A stretch of DNA of 25,710 nucleotides. Origin: an uncultured Oscillospiraceae bacterium. Its GTDB lineage: Bacteria; Bacillota; Clostridia; Oscillospirales; Acutalibacteraceae. The DNA lies in NCBI GenBank assembly GCA_900546735.1, contig URDW01000008.1, positions 1 through 25,710 on the forward strand, read 5' to 3'. Shown here piece after piece: positions 7,086 through 14,345 of this stretch (the stretch's first letter is position 1; each line of letters begins with the position of its first letter). Made by a program: the position numbers and the translations under genes. Below the pieces are notes generated by a model that searched no databases, had not been told where the DNA came from, and saw only the letters and a list, made by a program, of their open reading frames with translations.

Positions 7086-8453
7086 TTAAGCGCCGGTCGG
7101 CAGCACGGCCAGCAGAACAAAGTTCAAAATGAAAAGGATCGTGGCGACCCAAAGGATGGGGTGGATCTCCTTAACTTTCTTCTTGCAGATCTTGACGATG
7201 CAGTAGAAGATGAAGCCGGCGGCGATACCGTAGGAGATGCTGTAGCAAAGCGCCATGAATACGCCGGCAAAGAAGGCGGGCACGGCTTCGTCGAAATCGT
7301 CCCACTTGATCTCTTTGAACGACGACATCATCATCACGCCGACCACAACAAGCGCCGGCGCTGTGGCAGCAGACGGGATGGCACTGACAAATGTGGCCAA
7401 AAATGCGCTGATGGCAAAGCAGATGGAAACGACCACGCTGGTCAGACCGGTGCGGCCGCCCGCGCCGATACCGGCGGAGCTTTCCACATAGGTCGTGGTG
7501 TTGGAAGTACCCAAAATCGCGCCGATGGAGGTCGCCGTTGCGTCGGCGAACAGGGCGCGGTCCAGTCTGGTTTTAAAGCCGGATGTGCTCTCCATTGCCT
7601 TTTCGTCTTCATCGCTGAAAATACCGGTGCGGCGGCCGGTGCCGATGAAGGTGCCGATCGTGTCGAAGGTGTCGGAAAGGCTGAACGAGAAGATGGTGAT
7701 CAGCACAAGCGGGATCTTGCCTGCGTCAGAGAACAGGGAGCCCAGACCCTCGCTGGTGAAGATGGCGCCGAACGTTGTCGGCAGCTGTTCGCAGGCCTCT
7801 GTAAAGCTGACGGTCTCAGCCGTGGTGGTCACGCCCATCGGAATGCCGAGCACGGCGGTCACAACAATGCCGATCAGGATGGCGCCCTTGACTTTGAGCA
7901 CCAGCAGAATGATGGTCAGCGCAAGGCCGATCAGAAACAGCCAGAATGCAGGCTGGTTCAGCGTGGCCAGCGCCGGTACGCCGGAGTCGAACGAAATGAT
8001 GCCGACATTCAGCAGGCCGAGGTAGGCCACAAAGATGCCGATACCGCCGCCGATCGCGTTTTGCAGGCTGCGCGGAATGGCTTTAATAATGTACTTGCGC
8101 ACTTTGGTCACGGTGATCAGAATGTTGATGACACCGCAGATGAACACCATGGACAGCGCCTGCTGCCAGGTGAAGCCCAAAGTAAAGCAAACGGTGTACA
8201 CGAAAAACGCGTTCAGACCCATGCCGGGCGCCAGCGCGTAGGGCACGTTGGCCACAAGACCCATGACCAGTGTACCGATGATGGAAGAAATGATGGTCGC
8301 CAGGAACACGGCGCCCCATTCCATACCGGACTGGCTCAAAAGCGTGGGGTTCACGGCAATGATGTACGCCATTGCAAAGAACGTGGTCAGACCGGCAACG
8401 ATTTCGCGGCCGACGGTCGTCTTGTTCTCTTTGAGCTTAAAGAGTTTTTCCAT
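7086..8453 (-). CDS. NCS2-family purine permease (AzgA/PbuG type)
   Basis: A 455-aa membrane protein of typical length for the AzgA/PbuG branch of NCS2 transporters, which import adenine, guanine or hypoxanthine with protons. Family motifs are visible: VGREIVAGLTTFFAMAYII at the N-terminus, ALAPGMGLNAFFVYTV (about residues 72-87), LQNAIGGGIGIFVAYLG, and the substrate-site segment TTTYVESSAGIGAGGRTGLT around 317-336. About 12-14 hydrophobic segments are present. AAGGAGG lies 7 nt before the ATG. It has its own promoter and an approximately 110-nt hairpin-rich leader. Exact purine specificity cannot be decided. Confidence 0.92.
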   Translation of the reverse strand: MEKLFKLKENKTTVGREIVAGLTTFFAMAYIIAVNPTLLSQSGMEWGAVFLATIISSIIGTLVMGLVANVPYALAPGMGLNAFFVYTVCFTLGFTWQQALSMVFICGVINILITVTKVRKYIIKAIPRSLQNAIGGGIGIFVAYLGLLNVGIISFDSGVPALATLNQPAFWLFLIGLALTIILLVLKVKGAILIGIVVTAVLGIPMGVTTTAETVSFTEACEQLPTTFGAIFTSEGLGSLFSDAGKIPLVLITIFSFSLSDTFDTIGTFIGTGRRTGIFSDEDEKAMESTSGFKTRLDRALFADATATSIGAILGTSNTTTYVESSAGIGAGGRTGLTSVVVSICFAISAFLATFVSAIPSAATAPALVVVGVMMMSSFKEIKWDDFDEAVPAFFAGVFMALCYSISYGIAAGFIFYCIVKICKKKVKEIHPILWVATILFILNFVLLAVLPTGA

Positions 8454-8563
8454 AAATCTACCTCCTTTGATTTTGACAAAACAGCCGGTTTACGATGTGC
8501 CGCCGGTAAAACGGCTGTTTTTGTCCTGCATTCGACCCGCGTGTTTACGCGCAGTCCAATTAC
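8454..8563 (-). promoter_or_regulatory. Hairpin-rich leader of the purine permease, possible attenuator
   Basis: The leader between the predicted start site and the ribosome site contains a small nested hairpin (CGCGT-AAAC-ACGCG within CTGC/GCAG) and then a long near-perfect inverted repeat (8475-8493 with 8506-8525, one bulge and one mismatch). On the minus strand the long stem is followed by TTTTGTC and then the Shine-Dalgarno sequence. I could not match it to the purine riboswitch consensus, nor to PRPP, guanidine or preQ1 types. A terminator-like or RBS-occluding switch is inference. Confidence 0.5.
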
Positions 8564-8569
8564 TTTATT

Positions 8570-8598
8570 ATTTTACCATAGAAAGGTAGGCCGTACAA
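8570..8598 (-). promoter_or_regulatory. Promoter of the purine permease gene
   Basis: Minus strand TTGTAC (8598-8593), 17-bp spacer, TAAAAT (8575-8570). It places the transcription start near 8563 and gives a leader of about 110 nt. Confidence 0.65.
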
Positions 8599-8618
8599 GC
8601 TGTTTTGCTAAATTTTGC

Positions 8619-8645
8619 ACAAAAAAGCGCGGTTTTTCCGCGCTT
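8619..8645 (-). terminator. Terminator of the 8705-8998 unit
   Basis: Perfect 8-bp stem AAGCGCGG (8625-8632) with CCGCGCTT (8638-8645), loop TTTTT. On the minus strand it is followed by TTTTTT, a good U-tract. It ends transcription arriving from 8705-8998 before the permease promoter. Confidence 0.75.
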
Positions 8646-8704
8646 GCATGCTGTTTAAAACCGTGTGCTTTCAAAACGGGACCGGGCGCTTTGCCCGTGC
8701 CGCT

Positions 8705-8998
8705 TCAGCGGCATTTTTTGTAGATGCTCAGGTCGCTTGCTATGCGCAAGGCAACCTGCTGCGCGGTCACGATCGCGCCTCGGCGCTTTTGATGGCCGCC
8801 GAGGGCAATGGCTTTGGCGATGTGCTGTAGTATTATGACCACCTGCCCGAGCACCTGCGCCGGCACGATCTTGGCCATGTGCTGGCCGGCGGCAACGGTG
8901 ATGTGGGCGATATAGAAGGCAAGCCTCAACTCCAGCAGGCTTACGGCTTGGGCAAATCGGTTCAGTAATATTTTCGCTCTAAAATGTAAAAGGCACAC
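8705..8998 (-). pseudogene. Coding-like remnant or small gene of unknown function
   Basis: A minus-strand frame of up to 97 codons that I do not recognise. Third codon positions are about 80% G/C, second positions much lower, which matches real genes here, and the frame is followed by a good terminator. It has no credible start: the only GTG (8998) lies inside the stem of the NUDIX terminator, a stop lies just upstream, and there is no Shine-Dalgarno sequence. The peptide is rich in Ala, Val, Ile and Gln, with few acidic residues, and ends in DLSIYKKCR. It may be the 3' end of a gene that lost its front, or a small gene with a non-standard start. The opposite strand is broken by a stop at 8828-8830. 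Confidence 0.3.
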
Positions 8999-9021
8999 AG
9001 GTTTTTAGCCTGTGTGCCTTT
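8989..9021 (-). terminator. Terminator of the NUDIX gene
   Basis: Perfect 13-bp stem (8989-9001 with 9009-9021) with a 7-nt loop, about 40 nt past the NUDIX stop. The minus-strand tail is CCTTTTACATTTTA, a moderate U-tract. Confidence 0.75.
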
Positions 9022-9062
9022 CCTCTTTGTCGGGGTTACAGTCTGTTATAAAGGCGTGCCCT

Positions 9063-9521
9063 TCAGCGCAGTACGTCCGGCCGGTTTTCACGCACCCAGT
9101 TTAAAATGTGTTCCGACCGGCTTTCGAGTGTCGGCAGGTCGTCCGGGGCAAAGTACTGCAGTTTCAGGCTTTCGTCGTCTGTTATCTGCAGTTCGCCGGT
9201 CACGTTTTGGGCTTTGTACAGCACGGCAACGGAGTGCACTTTGTCGCCGTTCGGGTATTCAAAGTACATCGGTTTGCCCGAAAACACATGCAAAAGCTCC
9301 AGGCTCTGCACATGCAGGTTCGTCTCCTCCAAAAGCTCCCGTCTGGCCGCTTCTTCCAGTGTTTCGCCCAGCTCCATGGAACCGCCCGGGATGCCCCATG
9401 TTTTTGTGTCGGCGCGCAGGTTCAATAAAATCTGACCGTTTTTTACGACCAAAACGGTCGCCCCGGCGGCCAAAAGCGGCCGGTGGCCGACGGCTTTGCG
9501 CAGTTCGCTTAAATAACTCAT
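9063..9521 (-). CDS. NUDIX hydrolase
   Basis: A 152-aa protein with a complete Nudix box: GGSMELGETLEEAARRELLEE followed by TNL (about residues 46-68), matching GX5EX7REUXEEXGU except for Asn in place of the last Gly. The family cleaves nucleoside diphosphates linked to another group using Mg2+. The surrounding LLNLRADTKTWGIPGG and LYKAQNVTGELQITDDES resemble ADP-ribose or NTP pyrophosphohydrolases, but the substrate is not certain. AAAGGAG lies about 8 nt before the ATG. It starts 43 nt behind the four-helix-bundle gene, and no terminator separates them, so they may share a transcript. A terminator follows. Confidence 0.92.
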   Translation of the reverse strand: MSYLSELRKAVGHRPLLAAGATVLVVKNGQILLNLRADTKTWGIPGGSMELGETLEEAARRELLEETNLHVQSLELLHVFSGKPMYFEYPNGDKVHSVAVLYKAQNVTGELQITDDESLKLQYFAPDDLPTLESRSEHILNWVRENRPDVLR

Positions 9522-9564
9522 GGCTGCAGCTCCTTTGTCCAGTGGCTTTGATGCTGTACAAACG

Positions 9565-9918
9565 TTATTTTGGGTTTTGGCTTTCTTTGGCTGTGTTGAC
9601 CGAGGCGATGAGCAACCGGCGGATCGTGCCGCAAAGGGTATACGGTGTTTTGGCGATTTCCTTGTCGGTCAGACCGGATTTTACGAATAGTTCCAGCCAA
9701 TACTGCGCTTCATAGCATTCTTTTAGTGCGATTTGCAGTTTGGCAATAAAGTCGGCCTTGCTGTGGGCATAATTTGCCTCACGGATGTTGGCACCAACGC
9801 TTGTTGCGGCACGTTCCAACTGGTCGACCAGCGCGCGATGGCCTTTTATATTTTCGCAAAGGTGAATGACCTGCACCGAAAATTCCATGGACAGGTCGGC
9901 CAATTTGTTTTCTTTCAT
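9565..9918 (-). CDS. Four-helix-bundle protein (TIGR02436, S23/IVP-like)
   Basis: A 117-aa, almost all-helical protein. The pattern LADLSMEFSVQVIHLCENIK, then LVDQLERAATSVGANIREANYAHSKADFIAKLQIALKECYEAQYWLELF, matches the four helix bundle family first met as ORFs in intervening sequences of 23S rRNA genes and related in fold to the Avd accessory protein of diversity-generating retroelements. Its molecular role is largely unknown. I chose the ATG at 9918, preceded by GGAGGAGAG; the frame stays open to 10041, but that part is the hairpin array and not credible protein. The gene lies just downstream of this array and of two tRNA genes. No clear promoter is visible. Confidence 0.88.
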   Translation of the reverse strand: MKENKLADLSMEFSVQVIHLCENIKGHRALVDQLERAATSVGANIREANYAHSKADFIAKLQIALKECYEAQYWLELFVKSGLTDKEIAKTPYTLCGTIRRLLIASVNTAKESQNPK

Positions 9919-9930
9919 GATCTCTCCTCC

Positions 9931-10080
9931 AAATGAATGAAATGTTTCTAACGCAACGTGAAATGTTTTGCTTATGCAAAACATGAAATGAAACAAATCA
10001 TGCGGCAGCATTTCGCATTCGCACAGCGAATAATATTTCATCTGAAAGATTTCATAAATCCTGCGGGGATTTATTTCATG
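9931..10080. repeat. Mirrored array of TTTCAT boxes and small hairpins
   Basis: On the plus strand TGAAATG occurs at 9938-9944, 9959-9965 and 9984-9990. The reverse complement form ATTTCAT occurs at 10035-10041, 10049-10055 and 10073-10079, with a variant near 10010. Small hairpins sit between boxes: ATGTTTTGC/GCAAAACAT (9963-9984), ATGC/GCAT (9999-10011), ATTCGC/GCGAAT (10017-10031) and TAAATCC/GGATTTA (10055-10073). The left and right halves are thus inverted copies in box orientation. It ends at the ribosome site of the four-helix-bundle gene. Function unknown. Confidence 0.7.
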
Positions 10081-10081
10081 G

Positions 10082-10116
10082 AAAAAGGCAGGTCCTTATG
10101 CGGAACCTGCCTTTTT
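10082..10116 (-). terminator. Terminator of the tRNA transcript
   Basis: A 12-bp perfect stem (10082-10093 with 10105-10116) extended inward by further pairs, with T-runs at both ends. It begins two bases after the encoded CCA end of tRNA-Tyr, so it ends the tRNA unit; it would work on both strands. Confidence 0.8.
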
Positions 10117-10117
10117 C

Positions 10118-10203
10118 TGGTGGGAGAGGGTGGATTCGAACCACCGAAGCGAAGACGCGACAGATTTACAGTCTGTTCCCTTTGGCCACTCGGGAACTCT
10201 CCC
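10118..10203 (-). tRNA. tRNA-Tyr (GTA)
   Basis: Class II tRNA with acceptor stem GGGAGAG/CTCTCCC, anticodon GTA (10169-10167), TGGTTCGAATCCA in the T arm and a long variable arm, as expected for bacterial tRNA-Tyr. The CCA end is encoded (10120-10118). Confidence 0.96.
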
Positions 10204-10268
10204 ATATTCGATTGGCATGGGCACTGAAAACGGAGACTGCCCTTTGCAGCACCAGCATGCCAAAAACT

Positions 10269-10344
10269 TGGAGCTGGTGAACGGACTCGAACCCCTGACC
10301 TGCTGATTACAAATCAGCTGCTCTACCAACTGAGCTACACCAGC
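10269..10344 (-). tRNA. tRNA-Thr (TGT)
   Basis: Cloverleaf with acceptor stem GCTGGTG/CACCAGC, D arm TAGCTCAGTTGGTAGAGCA, anticodon TGT (10311-10309), T arm GGGGTTCGAGTCC and encoded CCA (10271-10269). It is first in a Thr-Tyr tandem with a 65-nt spacer that shows no terminator. Confidence 0.96.
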
Positions 10345-10360
10345 GTTTCAATGCCCTAAT

Positions 10361-10389
10361 AATATACCATAATGTTTTTTTGCAGTCAA
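10361..10389 (-). promoter_or_regulatory. Promoter of the tRNA-Thr/tRNA-Tyr unit
   Basis: Minus strand TTGACT (10389-10384), 17-bp spacer, TATATT (10366-10361), placing the start site a few bases before tRNA-Thr. Confidence 0.75.
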
Positions 10390-10410
10390 TAGCTTTTTTG
10401 AATTTTTTGC

Positions 10411-10442
10411 AAAAATCGTCGGCGGGGCGTTTTTTGCCGCCG
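10411..10442 (-). terminator. Terminator of mutY
   Basis: Stem CGGCGG (10442-10437 on the minus strand) with CCGCCG (10425-10420), loop containing an A-run, then ATTTTT on the minus strand. It lies 14 nt past the mutY stop. Confidence 0.6.
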
Positions 10443-10455
10443 GCGCGCAGGCCGC

Positions 10456-11514
10456 TCAGTCCTGCGCCGCGTCCAGAAAGATGCGAAAGGCCGTCGGCAG
10501 GGCGTATTCCTGCGCCAGCTGCTGCGGCGTTGCCCAGACGAATGCGCCGCTTTCTTCCCGGCACTCTATGGCGTAGCCCACCATCTCCCAGCGGATGTGC
10601 GTGAAAATGTGCGTTTTGTGCAGCTCTTTTTCGATCGCTACGGGCTTTGCGCCAAGCTTTTCGGCCGCCTGCAAAGCTTCGTTGGCGTTCAGGTGTCCGG
10701 GCACGTTCGGCAGCTGCCACATGCCGGCCAAAAGGCCTTTTCCACGCCGCTTTTCGATCGCCGTCTTACCGGCGCAGGTCAAAAGGAACACCGTCTTTTG
10801 CTCCAGCCGCTTTTCACGCTTTGGCAGGCGCACCGGCAGCTTTTCGGCGTTCCCTGCGGCGTTGGCGCGGCAGAAGGCCGCGCACGGGCAGATTTCGCAT
10901 TTCGGGCTCTTCGGCGTGCACACGGCCTGGCCAAGCTCCATCAGCGCCTGGGTAAATTCGCCGCAGTGCCCCGCCGGGTACACGCGCTCCAGCGCGTCGG
11001 TCACCCCGCGTTTTACTTCGGGCAGGTCGATCGGCGCTTCGCTGCCGGTCAGCCGCGCGGTGATGCGCAGCACGTTGCCGTCCACGGCGGCGCGCGGCCG
11101 TTCAAAGCAGATGGAACTGACCGCGCCTGCCGTGTAGGGGCCAATGCCCGGCAGCGCGCGGATCTCGTCGTAAGTGTTTGGGAAATTGCCGCCCGTTTCC
11201 ATAATTTTTTTGGCGGCTTTTTGCAGGTTGCGCACACGGCTGTAGTAGCCGAGCCCCTCCCACAGCTTAAACAGCTGCGTTTCGGGCGCTTCCGCCAGGT
11301 CGCGGATGGTCGGCAGTGCCGTTAAAAAGCGTTCGTAGTAGCCGCGCACGGCTTCCACCCGCGTTTGCTGCAGCATGATCTCGGACAGCCACACATGGTA
11401 CGGCTCGCGGTCGCGCCGCCAGGGCAGGGAACGCGCGTTTTTGCGGTACCACGGCAGCAGGGCCTGCACCAGTTTTTCGTAAACGGCCGTGTCCGCCGGT
11501 TTGTCGTTTGCCAT
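10456..11514 (-). CDS. mutY: A/G-specific adenine DNA glycosylase MutY
   Basis: Removes adenine mispaired with 8-oxoguanine in base excision repair. The 352-aa product is full length. Catalytic Glu45 lies in SEIMLQQTRV, the helix-hairpin-helix is LPGIGPYTAGA (121-131), the catalytic Asp145 is in AAVDGNVLRITARL, and the 4Fe-4S cluster ligands are Cys199, 206, 209 and 215 with the exact C-x6-C-x2-C-x5-C spacing. A C-terminal NUDIX-like domain for 8-oxoG recognition follows (about 240-350). I chose the ATG at 11514 because AGGAGG lies 8 nt upstream; the frame remains open to 11847, but that part overlaps birA on the other strand. Divergent from birA. Confidence 0.97.
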   Translation of the reverse strand: MANDKPADTAVYEKLVQALLPWYRKNARSLPWRRDREPYHVWLSEIMLQQTRVEAVRGYYERFLTALPTIRDLAEAPETQLFKLWEGLGYYSRVRNLQKAAKKIMETGGNFPNTYDEIRALPGIGPYTAGAVSSICFERPRAAVDGNVLRITARLTGSEAPIDLPEVKRGVTDALERVYPAGHCGEFTQALMELGQAVCTPKSPKCEICPCAAFCRANAAGNAEKLPVRLPKREKRLEQKTVFLLTCAGKTAIEKRRGKGLLAGMWQLPNVPGHLNANEALQAAEKLGAKPVAIEKELHKTHIFTHIRWEMVGYAIECREESGAFVWATPQQLAQEYALPTAFRIFLDAAQD

Positions 11515-11535
11515 GTGTACGCCTCCTTTTTGCAC

Positions 11536-11564
11536 AGTATAGCACAGTTTTTTGGCGTTGTCCA
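11536..11564 (-). promoter_or_regulatory. Promoter of mutY
   Basis: Minus strand TGGACA (11564-11559), 17-bp spacer, TATACT (11541-11536), just upstream of the mutY ribosome site. Confidence 0.65.
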
Positions 11565-11572
11565 CGGTGCGG

Positions 11573-11601
11573 TTGACCGGCGCGTGCAGATGTGTTACTA
11601 T
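11573..11601 (+). promoter_or_regulatory. Promoter of birA
   Basis: TTGACC (11573-11578), 17-bp spacer, TACTAT (11596-11601), divergent from the mutY promoter with 8 bp between the two -35 boxes. Confidence 0.65.
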
Positions 11602-11640
11602 TTTCTCAGTAAAGAATTCTAACTGTCTGGGGGCATAAGC

Positions 11641-12609
11641 ATGTCGGTGCAAAGCTATGTTTTGGAGATGCTCGAAAAAGCGCGCGGCCGCTACTTTTCG
11701 GGTGAGGAGATCGCCTGTGCGCTCGGCGTCAGCCGCGCTGCGGTGTGGAAAGCCGTGCAGGCGCTGCGATCCGACGGCTACCCGATCCTGGCGGTGCGCA
11801 ACCGCGGCTATGCGCTTGGCGGCGAGGCCGATGTCGTAACCAGGCAAAGCATCCTCCGCTATTTAAAAACAGACCTGCCGCAGCTGGAAGTGCACAAAAG
11901 CATATCCTCTACAAATGACGCGGCGCGGCAGCTGGCCGCCTCCGGTGCGCCGGAGGGCACGGCCGTTGTGGCGCGCTGCCAGACGGGCGGGCGCGGCCGC
12001 AAGGGCAGAAGCTTTTTTTCGCCGCCCGACAGCGGCGTCTACATTTCTCTGGTGCTGCGTCCGCAGCTGACGGCGGAAAAAACGCTTTATATTACCACGG
12101 CCGCCGCGGCCGCCGTGGCGCTTGCCATAGAGGAGGTGGCCGGCTGCCCGGCTGCTATCAAATGGGTCAACGACATCTATGTGCGCGGCAAAAAGGTGTG
12201 CGGCATTCTGACGGAGGGCGCGTTTGACGCCGAGACCGGCTCGCTCGATTTTGCGGTCCTCGGCATCGGCATCAACGTTTCCACGCCGGCCGGCGGTTTC
12301 CCGCCCGAGCTGCAGGCGCGCGCCGGCGCCGTGTTCGACGCCGCGCCCGGCGACGCCTCGTCCCGCCTGGCCGCTGCGGTGATCGACCGTTTTACGGCGT
12401 ACTATAAAAATCTGGAGCAAAAGCCGTTTCTGGAGGATTACCGCCGGCGCATGTTCCTGACCGGGCAAAAAATCACGGTCGTTTCGGGCGGCTCTTCTTA
12501 CCCGGCGGTGGCCGGCACGGTGGATGACGAATTTGCCCTGACGGTGACCGATGCAAACGGACAGGCGCACCGCCTGCAAAGCGGCGAGGTCACGATCGCG
12601 CTGGAGTGA
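11641..12609 (+). CDS. birA: Bifunctional biotin-protein ligase / biotin operon repressor BirA
   Basis: Attaches biotin to carboxylase carrier proteins through biotinyl-5'-AMP and, with its DNA-binding domain, can repress biotin genes. The 322-aa product has an N-terminal winged helix (about 1-60, with GEEIACALGVSRAAVWKAVQ), the catalytic loop GRGRKGR (117-123), KWVNDI (174-179) and KVCGILTE (185-192) in the central domain, and a C-terminal SH3-like domain (about 270-322). GGGGG lies 8-9 nt before the ATG. It is a single gene with its own promoter and terminator. No biotin synthesis or uptake genes are in the window, so its regulatory targets are elsewhere. Confidence 0.96.
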   Translation: MSVQSYVLEMLEKARGRYFSGEEIACALGVSRAAVWKAVQALRSDGYPILAVRNRGYALGGEADVVTRQSILRYLKTDLPQLEVHKSISSTNDAARQLAASGAPEGTAVVARCQTGGRGRKGRSFFSPPDSGVYISLVLRPQLTAEKTLYITTAAAAAVALAIEEVAGCPAAIKWVNDIYVRGKKVCGILTEGAFDAETGSLDFAVLGIGINVSTPAGGFPPELQARAGAVFDAAPGDASSRLAAAVIDRFTAYYKNLEQKPFLEDYRRRMFLTGQKITVVSGGSSYPAVAGTVDDEFALTVTDANGQAHRLQSGEVTIALE

Positions 12610-12679
12610 TTTTCGGCCGGTCTGGCCAATTCAGCGCCTGTATATTTATTCATATTTCAGCTTAAGATATACAATTTTT

Positions 12680-12715
12680 AAGCGCGCTGCCTGTTTTTTG
12701 GCGGCGCGCTTTTTT
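12680..12715 (+). terminator. Terminator of birA
   Basis: A 12-bp stem with one G-U pair (12680-12691 with 12700-12711) and loop TGTTTTTT, followed by a T-run to 12715, about 70 nt past the birA stop. Confidence 0.85.
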
Positions 12716-12789
12716 AGCGCCTGACCCTGCCGGCATGTAAAGGCTGTGTAAAATAATGCATATAAATGGGGATTCGTACCAAAAACGTG

Positions 12790-12818
12790 TTGAATTTATG
12801 TAAAATCTATGTTAAAAT
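12790..12818 (+). promoter_or_regulatory. Promoter of the GPH transporter operon
   Basis: TTGAAT (12790-12795), 17-bp spacer, TAAAAT (12813-12818), in a very AT-rich stretch; expected start near 12825. Confidence 0.65.
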
Positions 12819-12860
12819 CATAAATAAATTCATAATTTTTTTAAGAGAAGAGGTCCTGAA

Positions 12861-14345
12861 ATGGCTGAGAAGGTCAAGGGGTTTATGAAAAAACATGAAC
12901 CCTGGACGTATGGGATCGGGCTTTTCGGCATTGCGCTTTTGACCGGGTGGATGCCGGACTACACCTATACGTTTTTCAACGATTTTGCATTCAAGGGCAC
13001 CGATATCGACCCGGCGCGCATCACCTCGGTGCTGTCGCTGGTGTTTTTTGTGGCGGGCATCGTCGGCGCGGTCGGCGAGCTGGTCGTCGGTGTTTTGGTA
13101 GACCGCACAAAAAGCAAGCTGGGCAAGGTGCGCCCGTGGTACGGCTATGCCGTTTTACCGCTTGCCATCGTTTCCCTTTTGGTGTTCATTCCGCCCACGA
13201 CCAACAACTTTACAGTCGCCTGTGTCTGGATGTTCGTGATCTATTCGCTTTATACGGCGTTTTCCTGCATGGTCGAAAGCCCCACCAACTGCTACGGCGC
13301 CGTCAGTTCGCCGCTGCCGTCCGAACGGTCAGACGCCATCTCCATCGCGTCCATTTTCCGCAGCGTCGGCCAGTCCGGCGGCATGGTCGTCATCATTGTG
13401 GTCGGCGCGGTCATGGAGCTGCTGCTCGGCAAGCAGCAGTTCGATATTGCCGAGGCACAAGGCCTTGACCTGGTCATTTCCACCGCTGTGTGCGCGCTCG
13501 GCGCGGTGCTGTTTATTTCCATTTTCTTTGTAAATAACGAGGAACGCATCCAGTCCACCTCCACAAAACCCGTCAGCATCAAGGAAAGCATCAAGGTGGT
13601 GTTCAGCTCCAAAAACCTGCTGATGGTGGCGCTGACAAAGCTGACCGGTTTCGGCCGCGGCGTTTACTCCACCGTTTCGCTTTACATAGCGGTTTATTTG
13701 CTTGGTTCTAAAGACCTGAAGATCGCGCTGCTGCTGCCGATGGGCATCGGCACGGCGGTCAGCATGCTGATCGTGAAGCAGGTGCTGAAAAAACTGTCTA
13801 CCAAACAAACCTATATCGTATTTTGTATTTACGGCGCATGCAGCCTGGCCATTCTTTACCTGGTGTCCAGGGGCATCGGCTTCAACGACACGCTGATCAT
13901 TCCGTTTCTCATCATCAATTTCTTTGTCGGCCTGCAGCACGGCAACACAAACGTTACGCCGAACATCATGATCGCCGACTGCGTGGATGAGATGGAGTAT
14001 AAAAACGGCATCCGCCAGGAGGGGCTTGCCTACGCCGGCGTGGGTCTGTTCTCGAAGATCGCGGCCGCGCTGACCAAGGGCTTCGGCCCGATGCTGATCG
14101 TCTGGGCCGGCTATGTTGCTTCCACCCAGCGCAACGTGGCCTACGCGCCGCAGACCGACGACACGCTCAACAAGTTCCTGATCATCTATACGATCATTCC
14201 GGCTGTGTTCGTCGTTTTGCAGTTTGTGCCGATCCTTTTCTATGACATGGTCGGCGAAAAGAAAGAGCGCATCACCCAGGCGCTGATCGAGCGCCGCGGC
14301 GTGCTGAAGGATGACGACGACAACGACACAAAGGAGGAAGCGTAA
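12861..14345 (+). CDS. GPH-family (MelB-like) sugar:cation symporter, MFS superfamily
   Basis: A 494-aa transporter with about twelve membrane segments. The loop 2-3 signature VDRTKSKLGKVRPW (about residues 80-93) is the diagnostic motif of the glycoside-pentoside-hexuronide:cation symporter family, and the second-half NVTPNIMIADCVDEMEYKNG (about 370-390) is also typical. The family co-transports mono- or oligosaccharides or glucuronides with Na+ or H+. No glycosidase or kinase lies next to it, so the substrate is unknown. AGAGGT precedes the ATG by about 8 nt. The TAA stop directly abuts the ATG of the next gene, showing a tightly coupled pair. The C-terminal tail is short and acidic (KDDDDNDTKEE). 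Confidence 0.92.
   Translation: MAEKVKGFMKKHEPWTYGIGLFGIALLTGWMPDYTYTFFNDFAFKGTDIDPARITSVLSLVFFVAGIVGAVGELVVGVLVDRTKSKLGKVRPWYGYAVLPLAIVSLLVFIPPTTNNFTVACVWMFVIYSLYTAFSCMVESPTNCYGAVSSPLPSERSDAISIASIFRSVGQSGGMVVIIVVGAVMELLLGKQQFDIAEAQGLDLVISTAVCALGAVLFISIFFVNNEERIQSTSTKPVSIKESIKVVFSSKNLLMVALTKLTGFGRGVYSTVSLYIAVYLLGSKDLKIALLLPMGIGTAVSMLIVKQVLKKLSTKQTYIVFCIYGACSLAILYLVSRGIGFNDTLIIPFLIINFFVGLQHGNTNVTPNIMIADCVDEMEYKNGIRQEGLAYAGVGLFSKIAAALTKGFGPMLIVWAGYVASTQRNVAYAPQTDDTLNKFLIIYTIIPAVFVVLQFVPILFYDMVGEKKERITQALIERRGVLKDDDDNDTKEEA

Noticed and set aside
8454..8563. Purine riboswitch call for the permease leader
   Set aside because: The conserved purine-aptamer core was not found, so only an unassigned leader is reported.
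6444..8723. Plus-strand open frame of 759 codons
   Set aside because: It runs through the MATE end, the structured intergenic element and the antisense of the NCS2 permease; composition is that of a shadow frame and no ribosome site exists.
9919..10041. N-terminal extension of the four-helix-bundle protein
   Set aside because: The added 41 residues are encoded by the hairpin array and lack a ribosome site; the ATG at 9918 has a strong one.
9931..10080. CRISPR array
   Set aside because: Repeat units are 7 bases, spaced 14-25 nt, in both orientations and with hairpins, unlike direct CRISPR repeats with unique spacers; no cas genes are present.
11515..11847. N-terminal extension of MutY
   Set aside because: It would overlap birA on the opposite strand; the ATG at 11514 has AGGAGG and aligns with the family's usual start.
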